In this document: positions 1 through 8,701 of the stretch, one piece after another
How the letters are laid out: each line of letters begins with the position of its first letter
Position numbering within the stretch: position 1 is the first letter of the stretch
DNA from: Adhaeretor mobilis
GTDB taxonomy: Bacteria > Planctomycetota > Planctomycetia > Pirellulales > Lacipirellulaceae
Length of the DNA stretch: 64,000 nucleotides
Direction: 5' to 3'
Assembly: GCF_007741515.1 (NCBI RefSeq)
Contig: NZ_CP036263.1
Coordinates: 806,001 to 870,000, forward strand
Program-made: the position numbers and the translations under genes
The notes under the pieces: model-generated
What the model was told of the DNA's origin: nothing
Databases searched by the model: none
The model's input: the letters and a program-made list of their open reading frames with translations, nothing else

Positions 1-157
1 CGAACGTGCGAAAGAGGAACGCCAGCACGAAGGCAATGACGATGGACTCTAAGCTCTCGCGAAAGGTGTGAAACCCGCCAGTGGCAGATTGCTTTTCGAC
101 CATCTCAGACTTGCTGTTCTTGCGTGTCTGCTTGTTCTTCCTATTTTTCTTGCTCAT
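1..157 (-). CDS. lepB: signal peptidase I, N-terminal part (runs off the window)
   Basis: Only the first 52 codons are inside the window. The protein starts at the CAT complement 155-157 with a very basic stretch (MSKKNRKNKQTRKNSK) and then ESLESIVIAFVLAFLFRTF, the cytoplasmic lead and first membrane segment typical of bacterial type I signal peptidases. The catalytic Ser and Lys lie beyond the edge. The family removes signal peptides from exported proteins at the outer face of the cytoplasmic membrane. It lies directly downstream, on the same strand, of a second S26-type peptidase (356-892), so the two may be co-transcribed despite the hairpin repeat between them. Confidence 0.8.
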   Translation of the reverse strand, partial: MSKKNRKNKQTRKNSKSEMVEKQSATGGFHTFRESLESIVIAFVLAFLFRTF

Positions 158-188
158 AGAATTTCAATTTTATTGTTTCGACTACAAA

Positions 189-270
189 TAGCCCCCAGCG
201 CAAGCTGTGGGGTTGAATGAGATTGCAGGAATTGGAAAGGATAGAACCCCACGGCTTGCGCCGGGGGCTA
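189..270. repeat. intergenic inverted repeat (REP-like hairpin)
   Basis: Two arms, 189-214 and 245-270, are imperfect reverse complements around cores AGCGCAAGCTGTGGGG and CCCCACGGCTTGCGCC. They would form a long stem with a loop of about 30 bases between two same-strand signal peptidase genes. It looks like a palindromic extragenic element rather than a terminator, as no T run follows on either strand. Confidence 0.7.
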
Positions 271-355
271 GTGTAAATTGATACCGGAACTCAATTGTAC
301 GCCAAATAGTGCTTCGTTGGACATGCGGAAATATTGCCACGCTGTGTGGCAACTC

Positions 356-892
356 TTACCGAACGCCCACCGGGATGCCGACGATCAGACGCTCAGGAAT
401 CGGCCCCCAGGCGCGGCTGTCGATCGATACGGAGCTGTTATCTCCCAGGACGAAGTACTCGTCCTCTTTCAGCCGCCAAGGTCCCTTCCGCAAGCGTTGC
501 CCAGAGGCACGTGGCAGGTAGTAAATCTCTGGAGTCTCGTCATTCCTGGGGGCACCCCACGCCTGGGGTGTGGAGAGTGGGTGCGTGAGCCTGCGACCGT
601 CGACCACAACAGACCCCTGGCGAATGTCGATTTCCTCCCCCGGGAGTCCGACAATCCTCTTGATACAAAGCTCTGCCCCCGCAGGTGAAAGCAGCACGAC
701 TGTTTGCCAGCGGCCTGGAGTGCTCCACAGGCAAGCAGTGCGATCAATCAGCAGAGCATCGCCTTCCTGAATGAGCGGCGACATCGAATTACCCAAGACC
801 CGTACCGGCTCGACAACGCCGAGGGCGACCCACGTGCGCAGAATTAAAGACAGGCACAGGATTCCGACGGTATAACTAATGACTCTACGCAT
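356..892 (-). CDS. S26 family signal peptidase (second, short copy)
   Basis: A 178-aa type I signal peptidase. After one membrane segment (about residues 5-28) come the catalytic-serine box GNSMSPL (Ser36), the general-base lysine in CIKRIVGLPGE (Lys78) and the late family box GDNSS..SIDSRAWG near residues 153-167, so it should be active. The reading frame extends upstream to 1066, but that 58-residue extension has no family similarity; the ATG at 892 is the better start because MRRVISYTV leads straight into the membrane anchor. At 178 aa it is compact. Its substrates are unknown; a small second SPase may handle a subset of exported proteins. Confidence 0.85.
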   Translation of the reverse strand: MRRVISYTVGILCLSLILRTWVALGVVEPVRVLGNSMSPLIQEGDALLIDRTACLWSTPGRWQTVVLLSPAGAELCIKRIVGLPGEEIDIRQGSVVVDGRRLTHPLSTPQAWGAPRNDETPEIYYLPRASGQRLRKGPWRLKEDEYFVLGDNSSVSIDSRAWGPIPERLIVGIPVGVR

Positions 893-1077
893 GGTCGTGA
901 CGCACGATCTGCCTCGCCATTGAATCGGGGCCGCTTGCGGCAGGAGGCCTATAAACTCTTTACGCACGACTCCAAGACCTCCTGTGCATCGCACACCGAC
1001 ACTTCTCCCTTGCGAGGCAGTCGAAGTGGCAGCGTGAAATGAGGAGGAAGTGTCGGTGCTATTCAACTTCCTAGTCG

Positions 1078-2361
1078 TTACTTCTCGTCCTTCTTTGGAG
1101 CCCGTACGGCAAAGTGATGTTCGTCGAAGATTTTGCTACCATCGCCTTCGTCCAACAGCACGACACGGTACGTAATCGACTCCGCATCGAACGAAAGCAA
1201 CTGCACGTGATGCCCCTCGCCCGCCTTTGCCTCTGGCGGGCGCAGGTACCAACGATCCATCTTGGGTGCGCGTTGTCCAACGCCCAAGCCCCCTTCGCCA
1301 ATGTAAACCACGCCCGTCGGGTCGATCACATTGTTGCGGATCGGAGGAGTGCGCTTAATGTTGTGCCCGTCCCCTTCGCATACGAGATCGACATCGTGTT
1401 TTTCGAATAGCGGCACCCAATGTACGAGCGCCCGGCCGGGCACTTTCACTGCCGGGAACGCCGGACGATGATATTGCGGAACGATCCAGCGGTACTTCGG
1501 CCGCGAGGCGGCAAGTTCTTTGTCCAACCACTTCGATTGGTCCCCAGCAACGCTGGTCTCCGAATTGAGCGTGATCCAGCGAATTTGCGGGCCGACATCG
1601 ATGGCGTAGTAGTCCTTGTCTTTGGGTGGAAAACCAAAGATTTCGTTGAACAGTGGGCCGTGATCGTGATTGCCGCGCGCCGGTATGATGGGCAGCATGA
1701 GTCCATCGGCGGTTGTTGTCAGTTCGTGGTCGGTCATCCATTGCGACCATTGTGGCAGGTCGGTACCGTTGAGCACGTAGTCCCCGCCATGAGCAAACGC
1801 AATAATAGGCGTACGGCCCTCCTGCTGAGATTCGGCCAGCATCCGCGCGAGCATCGCGTTCATCTGTCGTCGTTCCTTCAAGCCAGATCGCGAATCCGCA
1901 CCAAAGATGACTGCCAGTGGGCGGTCTTCACTGGGGGCCGTCTTGAACTTCAAAGCAGGCGAACGCCGCCCGTCGCTTTCCATGACCACCTCGTAAGTCG
2001 CGTCGGGCTGCAAGTCACTTAGCTTCACATGGTGATAATACAGATCGAGTCCTCGGCCAGAATACTTGCCGTCACGTTCCGCCTTGCTGATGAGAGGCGT
2101 TTGCTCCTCCGCTTCCAATAGTTGCCGGTAGTGCACTCGATGTTGCTTGCCGGGGACCGTTGTGTTCCAGGAGATCAATGCGGTGGTACTTGGATCCGTT
2201 GTCCAAATGCAGCGCCACTGCTGGGGTCCGGGCACGAGGTCAACGGTTTGCTCTTCTGCGGCGATTCCATCTTCGGCAATGGGGCCGGGGAGAAAATAAG
2301 TGCCTGCCAGCAAGAGTGCAGGCAGGAATATCCACTTTCTAGTTGTCAATGATTTTAACAC
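1078..2361 (-). CDS. secreted purple acid phosphatase-like metallophosphoesterase
   Basis: A 427-aa protein with an N-terminal membrane/signal segment (residues 10-25), a fibronectin-III-like domain as in purple acid phosphatases (about 45-142), and a calcineurin-like metallophosphoesterase domain (about 148-400). Metal-site motifs are visible: GAD (154-156), GGDY (192-195), GNHD (230-233), YHRP (297-300) and GDGHN (330-334). In this fold the residues bind a dinuclear metal centre that hydrolyses phosphoesters. The first motif lacks the usual GDxG spelling. Substrate unknown; release of phosphate from organic phosphoesters outside the cytoplasm is the simplest role. It stands alone between genes on the same strand. 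Confidence 0.8.
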   Translation of the reverse strand: MLKSLTTRKWIFLPALLLAGTYFLPGPIAEDGIAAEEQTVDLVPGPQQWRCIWTTDPSTTALISWNTTVPGKQHRVHYRQLLEAEEQTPLISKAERDGKYSGRGLDLYYHHVKLSDLQPDATYEVVMESDGRRSPALKFKTAPSEDRPLAVIFGADSRSGLKERRQMNAMLARMLAESQQEGRTPIIAFAHGGDYVLNGTDLPQWSQWMTDHELTTTADGLMLPIIPARGNHDHGPLFNEIFGFPPKDKDYYAIDVGPQIRWITLNSETSVAGDQSKWLDKELAASRPKYRWIVPQYHRPAFPAVKVPGRALVHWVPLFEKHDVDLVCEGDGHNIKRTPPIRNNVIDPTGVVYIGEGGLGVGQRAPKMDRWYLRPPEAKAGEGHHVQLLSFDAESITYRVVLLDEGDGSKIFDEHHFAVRAPKKDEK

Positions 2362-2432
2362 GTGATTGCCTTACCGAGTTGGGCCTTACCTAGTGGTGGT
2401 GACTTTCAAAGAAATACCTGTAAATCTCAGCC

Positions 2433-3518
2433 TTATTTCTGGCGCGACCTTAGCACCTGCCAATACATTGCCAGAGCCAGCGGCACGCAACAATGCGACG
2501 CACGCCAGAGCGTCTCATGCCAATGATACTCCAGACCGCCTGCGGTGACACGGCTAACAGCGGTGATTGCTCCCCAGGTGGCCATCCACAGGAAAACCGC
2601 TCGGGAGCGAGTCAGCAGGCAGGCTCCGGCCAGGAGGAGGTCCGTCACGCCAATGACGAAGAGTGCTTGCTCTGCTTGTGACTGAGGCAAATCCCAATGA
2701 AGCAATCGCTGGGCAGAGTCGATGAGCAGATCGACAAAGGTGCTCCTTTGCAGCATTGCTTCCATGCCATGCGTCGCGAATGTAGCCGCCACGGCCAGTC
2801 TCAACAGCTGCATGCCAAGGTAGGAACGAATGGTCGTAGCGTCCTCGGATCCGCCCTGGTGCCTGAAGCCTCGTCGCCAAAATCCCCAGAAGGGGTCCAC
2901 GAGCATTAACCCCAACGGTGCGAACACGCGGCATGCATGAGCGGCCACCGGGTACCAGCGTTCCCAATGAGGCGCTATGAACACGGGGTGAAGCGTGAAT
3001 CCGTAGTCGGTCTTCCAGGTGCCATAGACAATAAAGGCTTCGACGAGTACCAAGGGCCCCGTCGTCAGCAGCGAGGGCCGTACCAAGGTGAGCAGACCGC
3101 AAGCGAGTGCGACCCAACCAACCTGGCGTTGCAGCCCCAGGGCCTCTGCTTCGCTCCAGCCTAGCCCGCCCCCCTCTTCGCCCAGCCACAGCCATTCGAA
3201 TATGGGAGTATCGTCGTAGCCTGTGAGCCAACGCCACGCCCCGATCGCTTGCAAACAAACGCCCACTCGCAGCGTCCAGCGGGCTATCTGCCACCCGAGG
3301 CTCTCGGTGTTCGGTCCGGTGGATAGTTCGCTAGCAGTCACCCAACCATCATACCGTGCCGCCTCCAAGTCCGACAAATGGGCAAAGGAGGCAATTATTG
3401 CTTCGTAGGGCACTAGCCCGCTAGCAGCGTCGATTCGATGGTGTGTGAGGAGCCTAGTTTTGCTACCCTCCGCTTCGAATCTGGAGCAATCCAAGCACCC
3501 GGCAACAAGCCCCTCCAT
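2433..3518 (-). CDS. polytopic membrane protein with two similar halves
   Basis: About 361 aa and clearly membrane-embedded. Two halves resemble each other: each opens with LLRLAVAA or TLRVGVCL followed by a Trp/His-containing helix, and each has about four hydrophobic segments, suggesting an internally duplicated DoxX-like four-helix unit; that assignment is tentative. The start is uncertain: the frame opens at 3518, only 26 bases from the divergent FkbM gene, and the first 60 residues are not membrane-like. A GTG at 3341, with GGAGG upstream, would give a 302-aa protein beginning VTASELSTG. No function can be assigned. Confidence 0.65.
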   Translation of the reverse strand: MEGLVAGCLDCSRFEAEGSKTRLLTHHRIDAASGLVPYEAIIASFAHLSDLEAARYDGWVTASELSTGPNTESLGWQIARWTLRVGVCLQAIGAWRWLTGYDDTPIFEWLWLGEEGGGLGWSEAEALGLQRQVGWVALACGLLTLVRPSLLTTGPLVLVEAFIVYGTWKTDYGFTLHPVFIAPHWERWYPVAAHACRVFAPLGLMLVDPFWGFWRRGFRHQGGSEDATTIRSYLGMQLLRLAVAATFATHGMEAMLQRSTFVDLLIDSAQRLLHWDLPQSQAEQALFVIGVTDLLLAGACLLTRSRAVFLWMATWGAITAVSRVTAGGLEYHWHETLWRASHCCVPLALAMYWQVLRSRQK

Positions 3519-3544
3519 AACTAGCCACTGTCGAGACCCACGCC

Positions 3545-4378
3545 ATGTCGCTGAGCCGACTCATCAAACGTCGTGATAAAGTTCCCTTTGCCCAATGGGG
3601 TGACGAACTGAAGCATTTCGAGCTGCCCGTGGATGGTCGCGTGGACTATGCCCGCTGGTTGCATCCTTACGAGATGACCAAGAGCATCCATCAAAGCGAA
3701 GTGGAAGGCCTGCGCCATTTCATCAAACCGGGCGACTTTGCCATCGATATCGGTGCCCACACAGGCGATACCACGCTACCGATGGCGTTGGCAGCCGGCA
3801 AAACGGGCTGCGTGCTGGCCCTGGAGCCCAATCCCTACGTCTATGAAGTGCTCAAGAAGAACGCCCAGCTCAATCCTGAAAAGACCAACATCGTGCCGCA
3901 ATGCCTAGCCGCCACGGAGTATGACGGCAACTTTGTGTTCCACTACACGGACGCGTCGTATTGCAACGGCGGATTTCGCTCGCAGCAGCTTTGGCCACTA
4001 TTTCGCAGGCAGCATGCTTTGACGGTTCGCGGCAGGGTACTCGCGAATTTGCTAGAGCAGGACTTCGCTGAGTGGCTGCCCAGGCTTACCTACGTGAAAG
4101 TCGATGCGGAAGGTTACGATTGCGCGATCCTCAAATCGATTCTGCCCATCCTCGTTGAGACGCGCCCCGTGATCCGTACCGAGGTATTCCGAAAGCTCTT
4201 GGCCAGCGAACGGCGGGACTTGTTCGATCTTCTGGCCGACAACGGCTTCGACCTCTTTCGCTACGAGGAAGGCGCCCAGCCGCGGGGAATTCCCATGACG
4301 CGAGACAAGCTCACCGCTGAGAAGCACTTCGATTTGTTGGCGTTACCTCGCGAAAGAGACTTGGCGAAGGCCGCATAA
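3545..4378 (+). CDS. FkbM family methyltransferase
   Basis: A 277-aa soluble protein. The SAM-binding loop is FAIDIGAHTGDTTLPMA (residues 65-81), followed by LALEPNP and, near residue 180, YVKVDAEGYD, the paired signatures of the FkbM methyltransferase family. The family methylates hydroxyl groups on polyketides, glycans and other small molecules; the substrate here cannot be read from sequence. No sugar-transferase or capsule cluster surrounds it, so a role in surface glycan modification is only a guess. It is divergently oriented from the membrane protein at 2433-3518 with a very short shared upstream region. Confidence 0.85.
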   Translation: MSLSRLIKRRDKVPFAQWGDELKHFELPVDGRVDYARWLHPYEMTKSIHQSEVEGLRHFIKPGDFAIDIGAHTGDTTLPMALAAGKTGCVLALEPNPYVYEVLKKNAQLNPEKTNIVPQCLAATEYDGNFVFHYTDASYCNGGFRSQQLWPLFRRQHALTVRGRVLANLLEQDFAEWLPRLTYVKVDAEGYDCAILKSILPILVETRPVIRTEVFRKLLASERRDLFDLLADNGFDLFRYEEGAQPRGIPMTRDKLTAEKHFDLLALPRERDLAKAA

Positions 4379-4397
4379 TAAGCGATCTTACCGCGGT

Positions 4398-4937
4398 TCA
4401 GCCAGGAACTAGCAGTTTGGCCATGCGAGCATTCGGAAGCTCTACGCCGCTCACCACCGCTATTTGCCGCTGCTCGATTTCAAAGCCGAACTTGCGGAAG
4501 AAGGCTTCCGCCGTGAGGCTCACGTTGGAGTGCAGCTTCGCGATGCTCTTCTCCTTCGCTACTTCCAGCAAGCGGTTCATGAGCAGCGTGCCGACTCCCT
4601 GCCGTACTGAGCTGGCTGCCACAAAGAATTGATCGATCAGTCCGTTTGATTGTAGATCGGCGAAAGCGATCAACTGGCCGTCGCTCTCAACGACAAACGG
4701 TTGGTTGCTGCGAAGCCGCTTGACCCAATCCGACTCGCAATACTTAGCCGGAGCCCAGGCGGCAATTTGTTCTGGCGTGTAGTCGTGACAAGCGATCTCG
4801 TGAATGGCTGAGTAGAAAATTGGGCGAAGGGTGAGTTCTTCGCCAGGGTCTAGTTTGCGGATGAGCAAATCAGTCACGTCAGGAAATAAGTCGCTGTTGG
4901 CGGGGCACCGGCCGAGGTGTAGCTCGGCTATTACCAA
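4398..4937 (-). CDS. GNAT family N-acetyltransferase
   Basis: A 179-aa protein with a GNAT fold: the acetyl-CoA pyrophosphate loop is RQGVGT (112-117) followed by LLMNRLLEVAKEK, and the C-terminal strand FFRKFGFEI matches the usual AxxFYxxxGF region. Sequence begins to resemble the family at about residue 25, so an internal GTG at 4877 is an alternative start. The DYTPEQIAAWAP segment is typical of the YafP-like subgroup. Acceptor unknown. It sits 15 bases downstream of the lepA stop codon on the same strand and may be co-transcribed with it. Confidence 0.8.
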   Translation of the reverse strand: MVIAELHLGRCPANSDLFPDVTDLLIRKLDPGEELTLRPIFYSAIHEIACHDYTPEQIAAWAPAKYCESDWVKRLRSNQPFVVESDGQLIAFADLQSNGLIDQFFVAASSVRQGVGTLLMNRLLEVAKEKSIAKLHSNVSLTAEAFFRKFGFEIEQRQIAVVSGVELPNARMAKLLVPG

Positions 4938-4952
4938 TTGATTCCGCTTAAA

Positions 4953-6833
4953 CTACGAGCGCTCCTCCTCCCCTGTCTCCAACACCGCCAGGAACGCCTT
5001 CTGCGGAATATCTACTGAGCCGATGGACTTCATGCGTTTCTTGCCCTCTTTTTGCTTTTCCCACAGTTTGCGTTTGCGGCTGATGTCGCCGCCGTAGCAC
5101 TTGGCGGTGACGTTTTTGCTCATGGCGGAGATCGTCTCGCGGGCGATGATGCGTGTGCCGATAGCTGCTTGCAACGCGACTTCAAACATGTGGCGGGGGA
5201 TTTCCTTCTTGAGCTTCTTGATCACCGCTCTCCCGCGATTGTCCGCATCGCGTTTGTCGCACACGATACTCAGGGCGTCCACGCGTTCATTCTTCACCAG
5301 AATGTCGAGGCGTACCAAATCGCCCGTTTCGTAGCCGCGCAGCTCGTAGTCCATCGTGCCGTAGCCACGCGTGGTGCTCTTGAGCTTGTCGTGCATGTCG
5401 TAGACGACTTCCGCTAAGGCGAGGTCGTACACCAGCATGACACGCGTGGGAGAAAGGTACTCTTGCCGCACGAATACGCCGCGCCGGTCGGCACACAGCT
5501 TCATGACGCCGCCCACGTACTCGCTGGGCATCACGAAGCTCACGCGCACGATGGGCTGTTGGAACTCTTCGATATCACCCACGTCTGGCACGCGTGTTGG
5601 CGTGTGGACCTCTTCCCAGTTGCCATCCTTCGTTTGAATGCGATACGTCACGTTGGGTGCCGTCTGCACGAGATCGATGTCCGCCTCTTGCTCCAAGCGT
5701 TGCTGAACGATTTCCATGTGCAAAAGTCCGAGAAAACCACAGCGGAAGCCGAAACCGAGGGCGTCGGAGGTTTCGGGTTCGAACTCGAAACTCGGATCGT
5801 TGACCTGTAATTTGCTGAGCGCTTCGCGGAGTTGCTCGAATTCCTGCCCGTCCGAAGGGTACAGCCCGCAGAACACCATGCGATTGGGTTCCGCGTAACC
5901 AGGTAACGGCTTGGCTTGCTCGCCGGTGGCTACCGTCACCGTGTCGCCCACGTGTACCTGGCCCAGCGACTTGATATTGCAAACCATGTAGCCCACTTGG
6001 CCTGCCGACAGCAAGTCGCGCTGCGTGCGCTTGGGAGCGAGCTGGCCGATCTCCACCACTTCATGCACGGTACCTGCTTGTAAAAACTGAATCCGCTGTC
6101 CCTTACGAACCGTGCCGTTCATCAGACGCACGTATATTATCGCGCCGCGATACTCATCGTACACACTGTCAAACACCATCGCCTGCAGCGGAGCATTCGC
6201 GTCACCACGGGGAGGAGGAATCCGATCGATCACTGCCGCGAGCACTTCGTCGCACTTGAGGCCCGACTTCGCACTACACCCGAGCACCTCATCAGGGTTG
6301 ATCCCGAGCGTCTGTTCCATCTCCTGCTTCACTTCTTCGGGGCGGGCGTGGACTAGATCGATCTTGTTCATCACCGGTACGATTTCCAAATCGTGTTCGA
6401 TAGCGTTGTAGGCGTTCGCAACGGTTTGTGCTTCCACACCTTGAAACGCGTCCACCAGCAACACGGCCCCTTCGCAACAGGAAAGCGAACGCGAGACCTC
6501 GTACTGAAAGTCCACATGGCCTGGGGTGTCGATCAGGTTCAGTTCGTACTCTTTGCCGTTGTGCTGGTACTTCATCGAAACGGCCCGCGACTTGATCGTG
6601 ATGCCGCGCTGGCGCTCGAGATCCATATCGTCGAGCACCTGGTCCTTCATCTCCCGTTTGCTGATCGTTCCCGTCACTTCCAGCAACCGGTCCGCCAGAG
6701 TGCTCTTGCCGTGATCGATGTGAGCCACAATAGAGAAATTGCGCACCAGCGCAGGGTCGACAGAGCCCTTAGGTCGGGGTTTGTTTGGCTGGGGAGCGGC
6801 AGCAGGATCACTTTGTGGCGAGGCGGTCGACAT
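4953..6833 (-). CDS. lepA: elongation factor 4 (translational GTPase LepA)
   Basis: A 626-aa GTPase with G1 HIDHGKST (38-45), G2/G3 region RGITIKS and DTPGHVDF, and G4 MNKIDL, then EF-G-like domains and the LepA-specific C-terminal domain containing CYGGDISRKRKLWEKQK. EF4 acts on stalled or mis-translocated ribosomes and on 30S assembly. It is slightly longer than usual because of a roughly 25-residue Pro/Ala-rich N-terminal tail (MSTASPQSDPAAAP...) before the GTPase fold. The stop codon is 15 bases upstream of the GNAT gene. Confidence 0.97.
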   Translation of the reverse strand: MSTASPQSDPAAAPQPNKPRPKGSVDPALVRNFSIVAHIDHGKSTLADRLLEVTGTISKREMKDQVLDDMDLERQRGITIKSRAVSMKYQHNGKEYELNLIDTPGHVDFQYEVSRSLSCCEGAVLLVDAFQGVEAQTVANAYNAIEHDLEIVPVMNKIDLVHARPEEVKQEMEQTLGINPDEVLGCSAKSGLKCDEVLAAVIDRIPPPRGDANAPLQAMVFDSVYDEYRGAIIYVRLMNGTVRKGQRIQFLQAGTVHEVVEIGQLAPKRTQRDLLSAGQVGYMVCNIKSLGQVHVGDTVTVATGEQAKPLPGYAEPNRMVFCGLYPSDGQEFEQLREALSKLQVNDPSFEFEPETSDALGFGFRCGFLGLLHMEIVQQRLEQEADIDLVQTAPNVTYRIQTKDGNWEEVHTPTRVPDVGDIEEFQQPIVRVSFVMPSEYVGGVMKLCADRRGVFVRQEYLSPTRVMLVYDLALAEVVYDMHDKLKSTTRGYGTMDYELRGYETGDLVRLDILVKNERVDALSIVCDKRDADNRGRAVIKKLKKEIPRHMFEVALQAAIGTRIIARETISAMSKNVTAKCYGGDISRKRKLWEKQKEGKKRMKSIGSVDIPQKAFLAVLETGEEERS

Positions 6834-7144
6834 TCTAGTTTCTTGGAGGACTTTCTAGGAAAGGCCCGGGTCGGGATCAAGAGGCGGGAGGAAGGGTAGG
6901 CCGAACCTCCCATTATCGCCTGAAACGTCCTTTCACGAAAGCCCGCGGGAAAACCGTTCTGGCCAGGCATTTTTTGAACCGCAAAGGACGCCAAGATTGC
7001 CAAGCGGTTTTCAGAAGGGGAAAACAGGCAATAATGGACGGGTCAACAGGGCTACATGAAATTGAAATAAGAAATCCAGTTCATCCTCTTAACCCAGCCT
7101 ACTTTACAGTCGAGTAGTTTTCGCTGAGAGAATCGTCGCGCCCT
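6834..7144. other. intergenic region upstream of lepA with one repeat arm
   Basis: No convincing gene. It presumably holds the lepA promoter (minus strand). At 6976-7005 is an ACCGCAAAGGACGCCAAG-type arm of the abundant inverted-repeat family seen elsewhere in the window; its partial partner CTTGGCGGTT lies at 7143-7152. Confidence 0.5.
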
Positions 7145-7168
7145 TGGCGGTTCAAAACAGAACCGCCA
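7145..7168 (-). terminator. palindromic hairpin directly after the ROK kinase stop codon
   Basis: TGGCGGTTC AAAACA GAACCGCCA is a perfect 9-bp stem ending one base from the ROK stop codon (7170-7172). No strong T run follows, so it is either a weak intrinsic terminator or an mRNA 3'-end stabiliser. Confidence 0.5.
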
Positions 7169-7169
7169 G

Positions 7170-8198
7170 TCAGGCAAAATGCTCTCTGCGGGCCAGCCCG
7201 GCGGAGCCTATGTAGCCGGCGTCGCCACCGAGACTGGCGAATTCGATGCTCACTTTGTCTTGCAGGGTTTTGAACATGTTGTCGTAGGCTACTTCGCGTA
7301 CGCGTCCCAGAAAACGCTCGCCAAGCGGGTGCCCTGCCCCGCCGAATGTCACGCCGCCACCGATCACGACGCTCTCCGGGTCGATGGTATGCACCGTGGA
7401 GGTCACTCCGATACCCAGATAGCGAGCCGTTTCCATGACAATATGCTCAGACAGTTCGTCGCCCGCCTCGGCTTCTTCAGCGAGCAGCTTGGGCGAGAAT
7501 TCTTCCCCCTCTTCGAGCCGTTTGCGCACGCTACTTGCATCGCCGGCCGCCAACGCTTCGCGAACGCGGCGCTCGATGGCGTAAGCGCCGCAGTACCCTT
7601 CCAGCGTTCCACGGATGCCGAGTGAATTCTCAGGAGCATCCTCGCTGCAATTAATAATGATGTGGCCCAACTCCGATCCGCAACCGTGATTGCCTTCGAT
7701 GAGATGTTCTTCCACGATGATGCCGCCGCCCACGCCGGTGCCGAGTGTGAACATCACCATGCTGCGATACTTCTCAGCAGCCCCGCGCCAGTACTCGCCG
7801 TAGGCCGCGGCGTTAGCATCGTTGGCAAAGGTCACCGGTAGGTCGCAGGTGACGCTCACGAGGCCCCGGATCGGGCAGTTGTGCCACTCGGGCAAGTTCC
7901 CTGGGTTGAGCAACAAGCCCGCGGCAATGTCCATAGGACCTGGCGTGACTAGGCCAGCACGCGCCAAGTCGGACCTGACAGCACCTGCCTCGACAATCAA
8001 CTCCTGAAGCGTTCTTCCAATGCGGAGGGCGGCATCCTGGGGTCCCTTGTGCGATTCGGTCGGTATCGAGCGAAATGCGAGCGTCGCCCCGTGATTGTCA
8101 ACAATGCCCACCTTCGTGTTCGTGCCACCCACATCGATCCCAACAAAGAAGGGACTTTGGGCATCGTTGATTGAAGTTAGTGTTTTTTTACCAGGCAT
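7170..8198 (-). CDS. ROK family sugar kinase (glucokinase-like)
   Basis: Phosphate-binding loop VGIDVGGTNTKVG at the N terminus, catalytic aspartate in FANDANAAAYGE, and the glycine loop TLGTGVGGGII give an ATP-dependent sugar kinase of the ROK family; glucose is the most common substrate in this length class (about 340 aa). The zinc site usual in the family (CxCGxxGCxE) is replaced by NSLGIRGTLE, so all its cysteines are missing, although the preceding GH pair is kept. Start: the frame opens at a GTG at 8240; the ATG at 8198 is preferred because similarity begins 16 residues later. It is monocistronic. Confidence 0.85.
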   Translation of the reverse strand: MPGKKTLTSINDAQSPFFVGIDVGGTNTKVGIVDNHGATLAFRSIPTESHKGPQDAALRIGRTLQELIVEAGAVRSDLARAGLVTPGPMDIAAGLLLNPGNLPEWHNCPIRGLVSVTCDLPVTFANDANAAAYGEYWRGAAEKYRSMVMFTLGTGVGGGIIVEEHLIEGNHGCGSELGHIIINCSEDAPENSLGIRGTLEGYCGAYAIERRVREALAAGDASSVRKRLEEGEEFSPKLLAEEAEAGDELSEHIVMETARYLGIGVTSTVHTIDPESVVIGGGVTFGGAGHPLGERFLGRVREVAYDNMFKTLQDKVSIEFASLGGDAGYIGSAGLARREHFA

Positions 8199-8405
8199 AG
8201 GCTTGTCAATCGGGCATGACGGATTAGTTGAGTTCTTCACTGGAGAATGGGGTGAGTATAGAACCGCTGGGATACTCTCGCAATTGACGGTAGTAAGTGC
8301 AAGTCAAAGGAACCTGGGAAGACGCTGGCCAAGCGAGGCTGATTCATGCAAACTAGAGGTGTCAGGCAAGGCCATCTCAGTCCTGGGAAAATCCAAAACA
8401 ACAGT

Positions 8406-8549
8406 ATGAGCTGCCTAGAAGACAAACCGAAGAAGTGGGTGCTCCCGGGTAAATTCGCCTGCGAGAAGTGCTTTGCTACGCACGACAAGAAGGGGAAGTT
8501 GTGTAAGCCGGCAAAGAACAAGAGCAAGAAGCCCCGGAAGCCGAAGTAG
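8406..8549 (+). CDS. small Cys/Lys-rich protein, putative zinc-binding
   Basis: A 47-residue frame beginning MSCLEDKPKKW with CEKC and a later CKP (four Cys in all, two in a CxxC pair) and a strongly basic tail ending KKPRKPK. The frame extends upstream to 8346, but the ATG at 8406 gives a compact product with Cys pairs and a basic C terminus. Composition suggests a tiny nucleic-acid- or ribosome-associated zinc protein, but no family is recognised with certainty. It runs divergently from the ROK kinase. Confidence 0.55.
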   Translation: MSCLEDKPKKWVLPGKFACEKCFATHDKKGKLCKPAKNKSKKPRKPK

Positions 8550-8606
8550 CGGCGTTTCGATTTTCTGGATGCTTCTGCGCCGGTCGCGCTCACCAGAAGA
8601 CTCCCA

Positions 8607-8690
8607 TTAGCCGACAAGCTTGCTCGCCGTGGAGATAAGTACGAGTCCTCAGAGATCAAAACCTCGCGGCAACCAAGGTCGTCGGCTAAC
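8607..8690. repeat. inverted repeat, TTAGCCGAC/AGCTTGCTCGCC family
   Basis: Arms 8607-8633 and 8663-8690 are imperfect reverse complements. A second, better preserved copy of the same element lies at 50784-50916, sharing TTAGCCG.C.AGCTTGCTCGCCGTGGA on the left and GTCGGCTAAC on the right. The right arm here has diverged. It sits just downstream of purK. Confidence 0.7.
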
Positions 8691-8701
8691 TTTTCCAGTA
8701 G

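Noticed and set aside
1420..2022. 200-codon plus-strand frame opposite the phosphatase gene
   Set aside because: Fully antisense to a gene with clear metal-site motifs.
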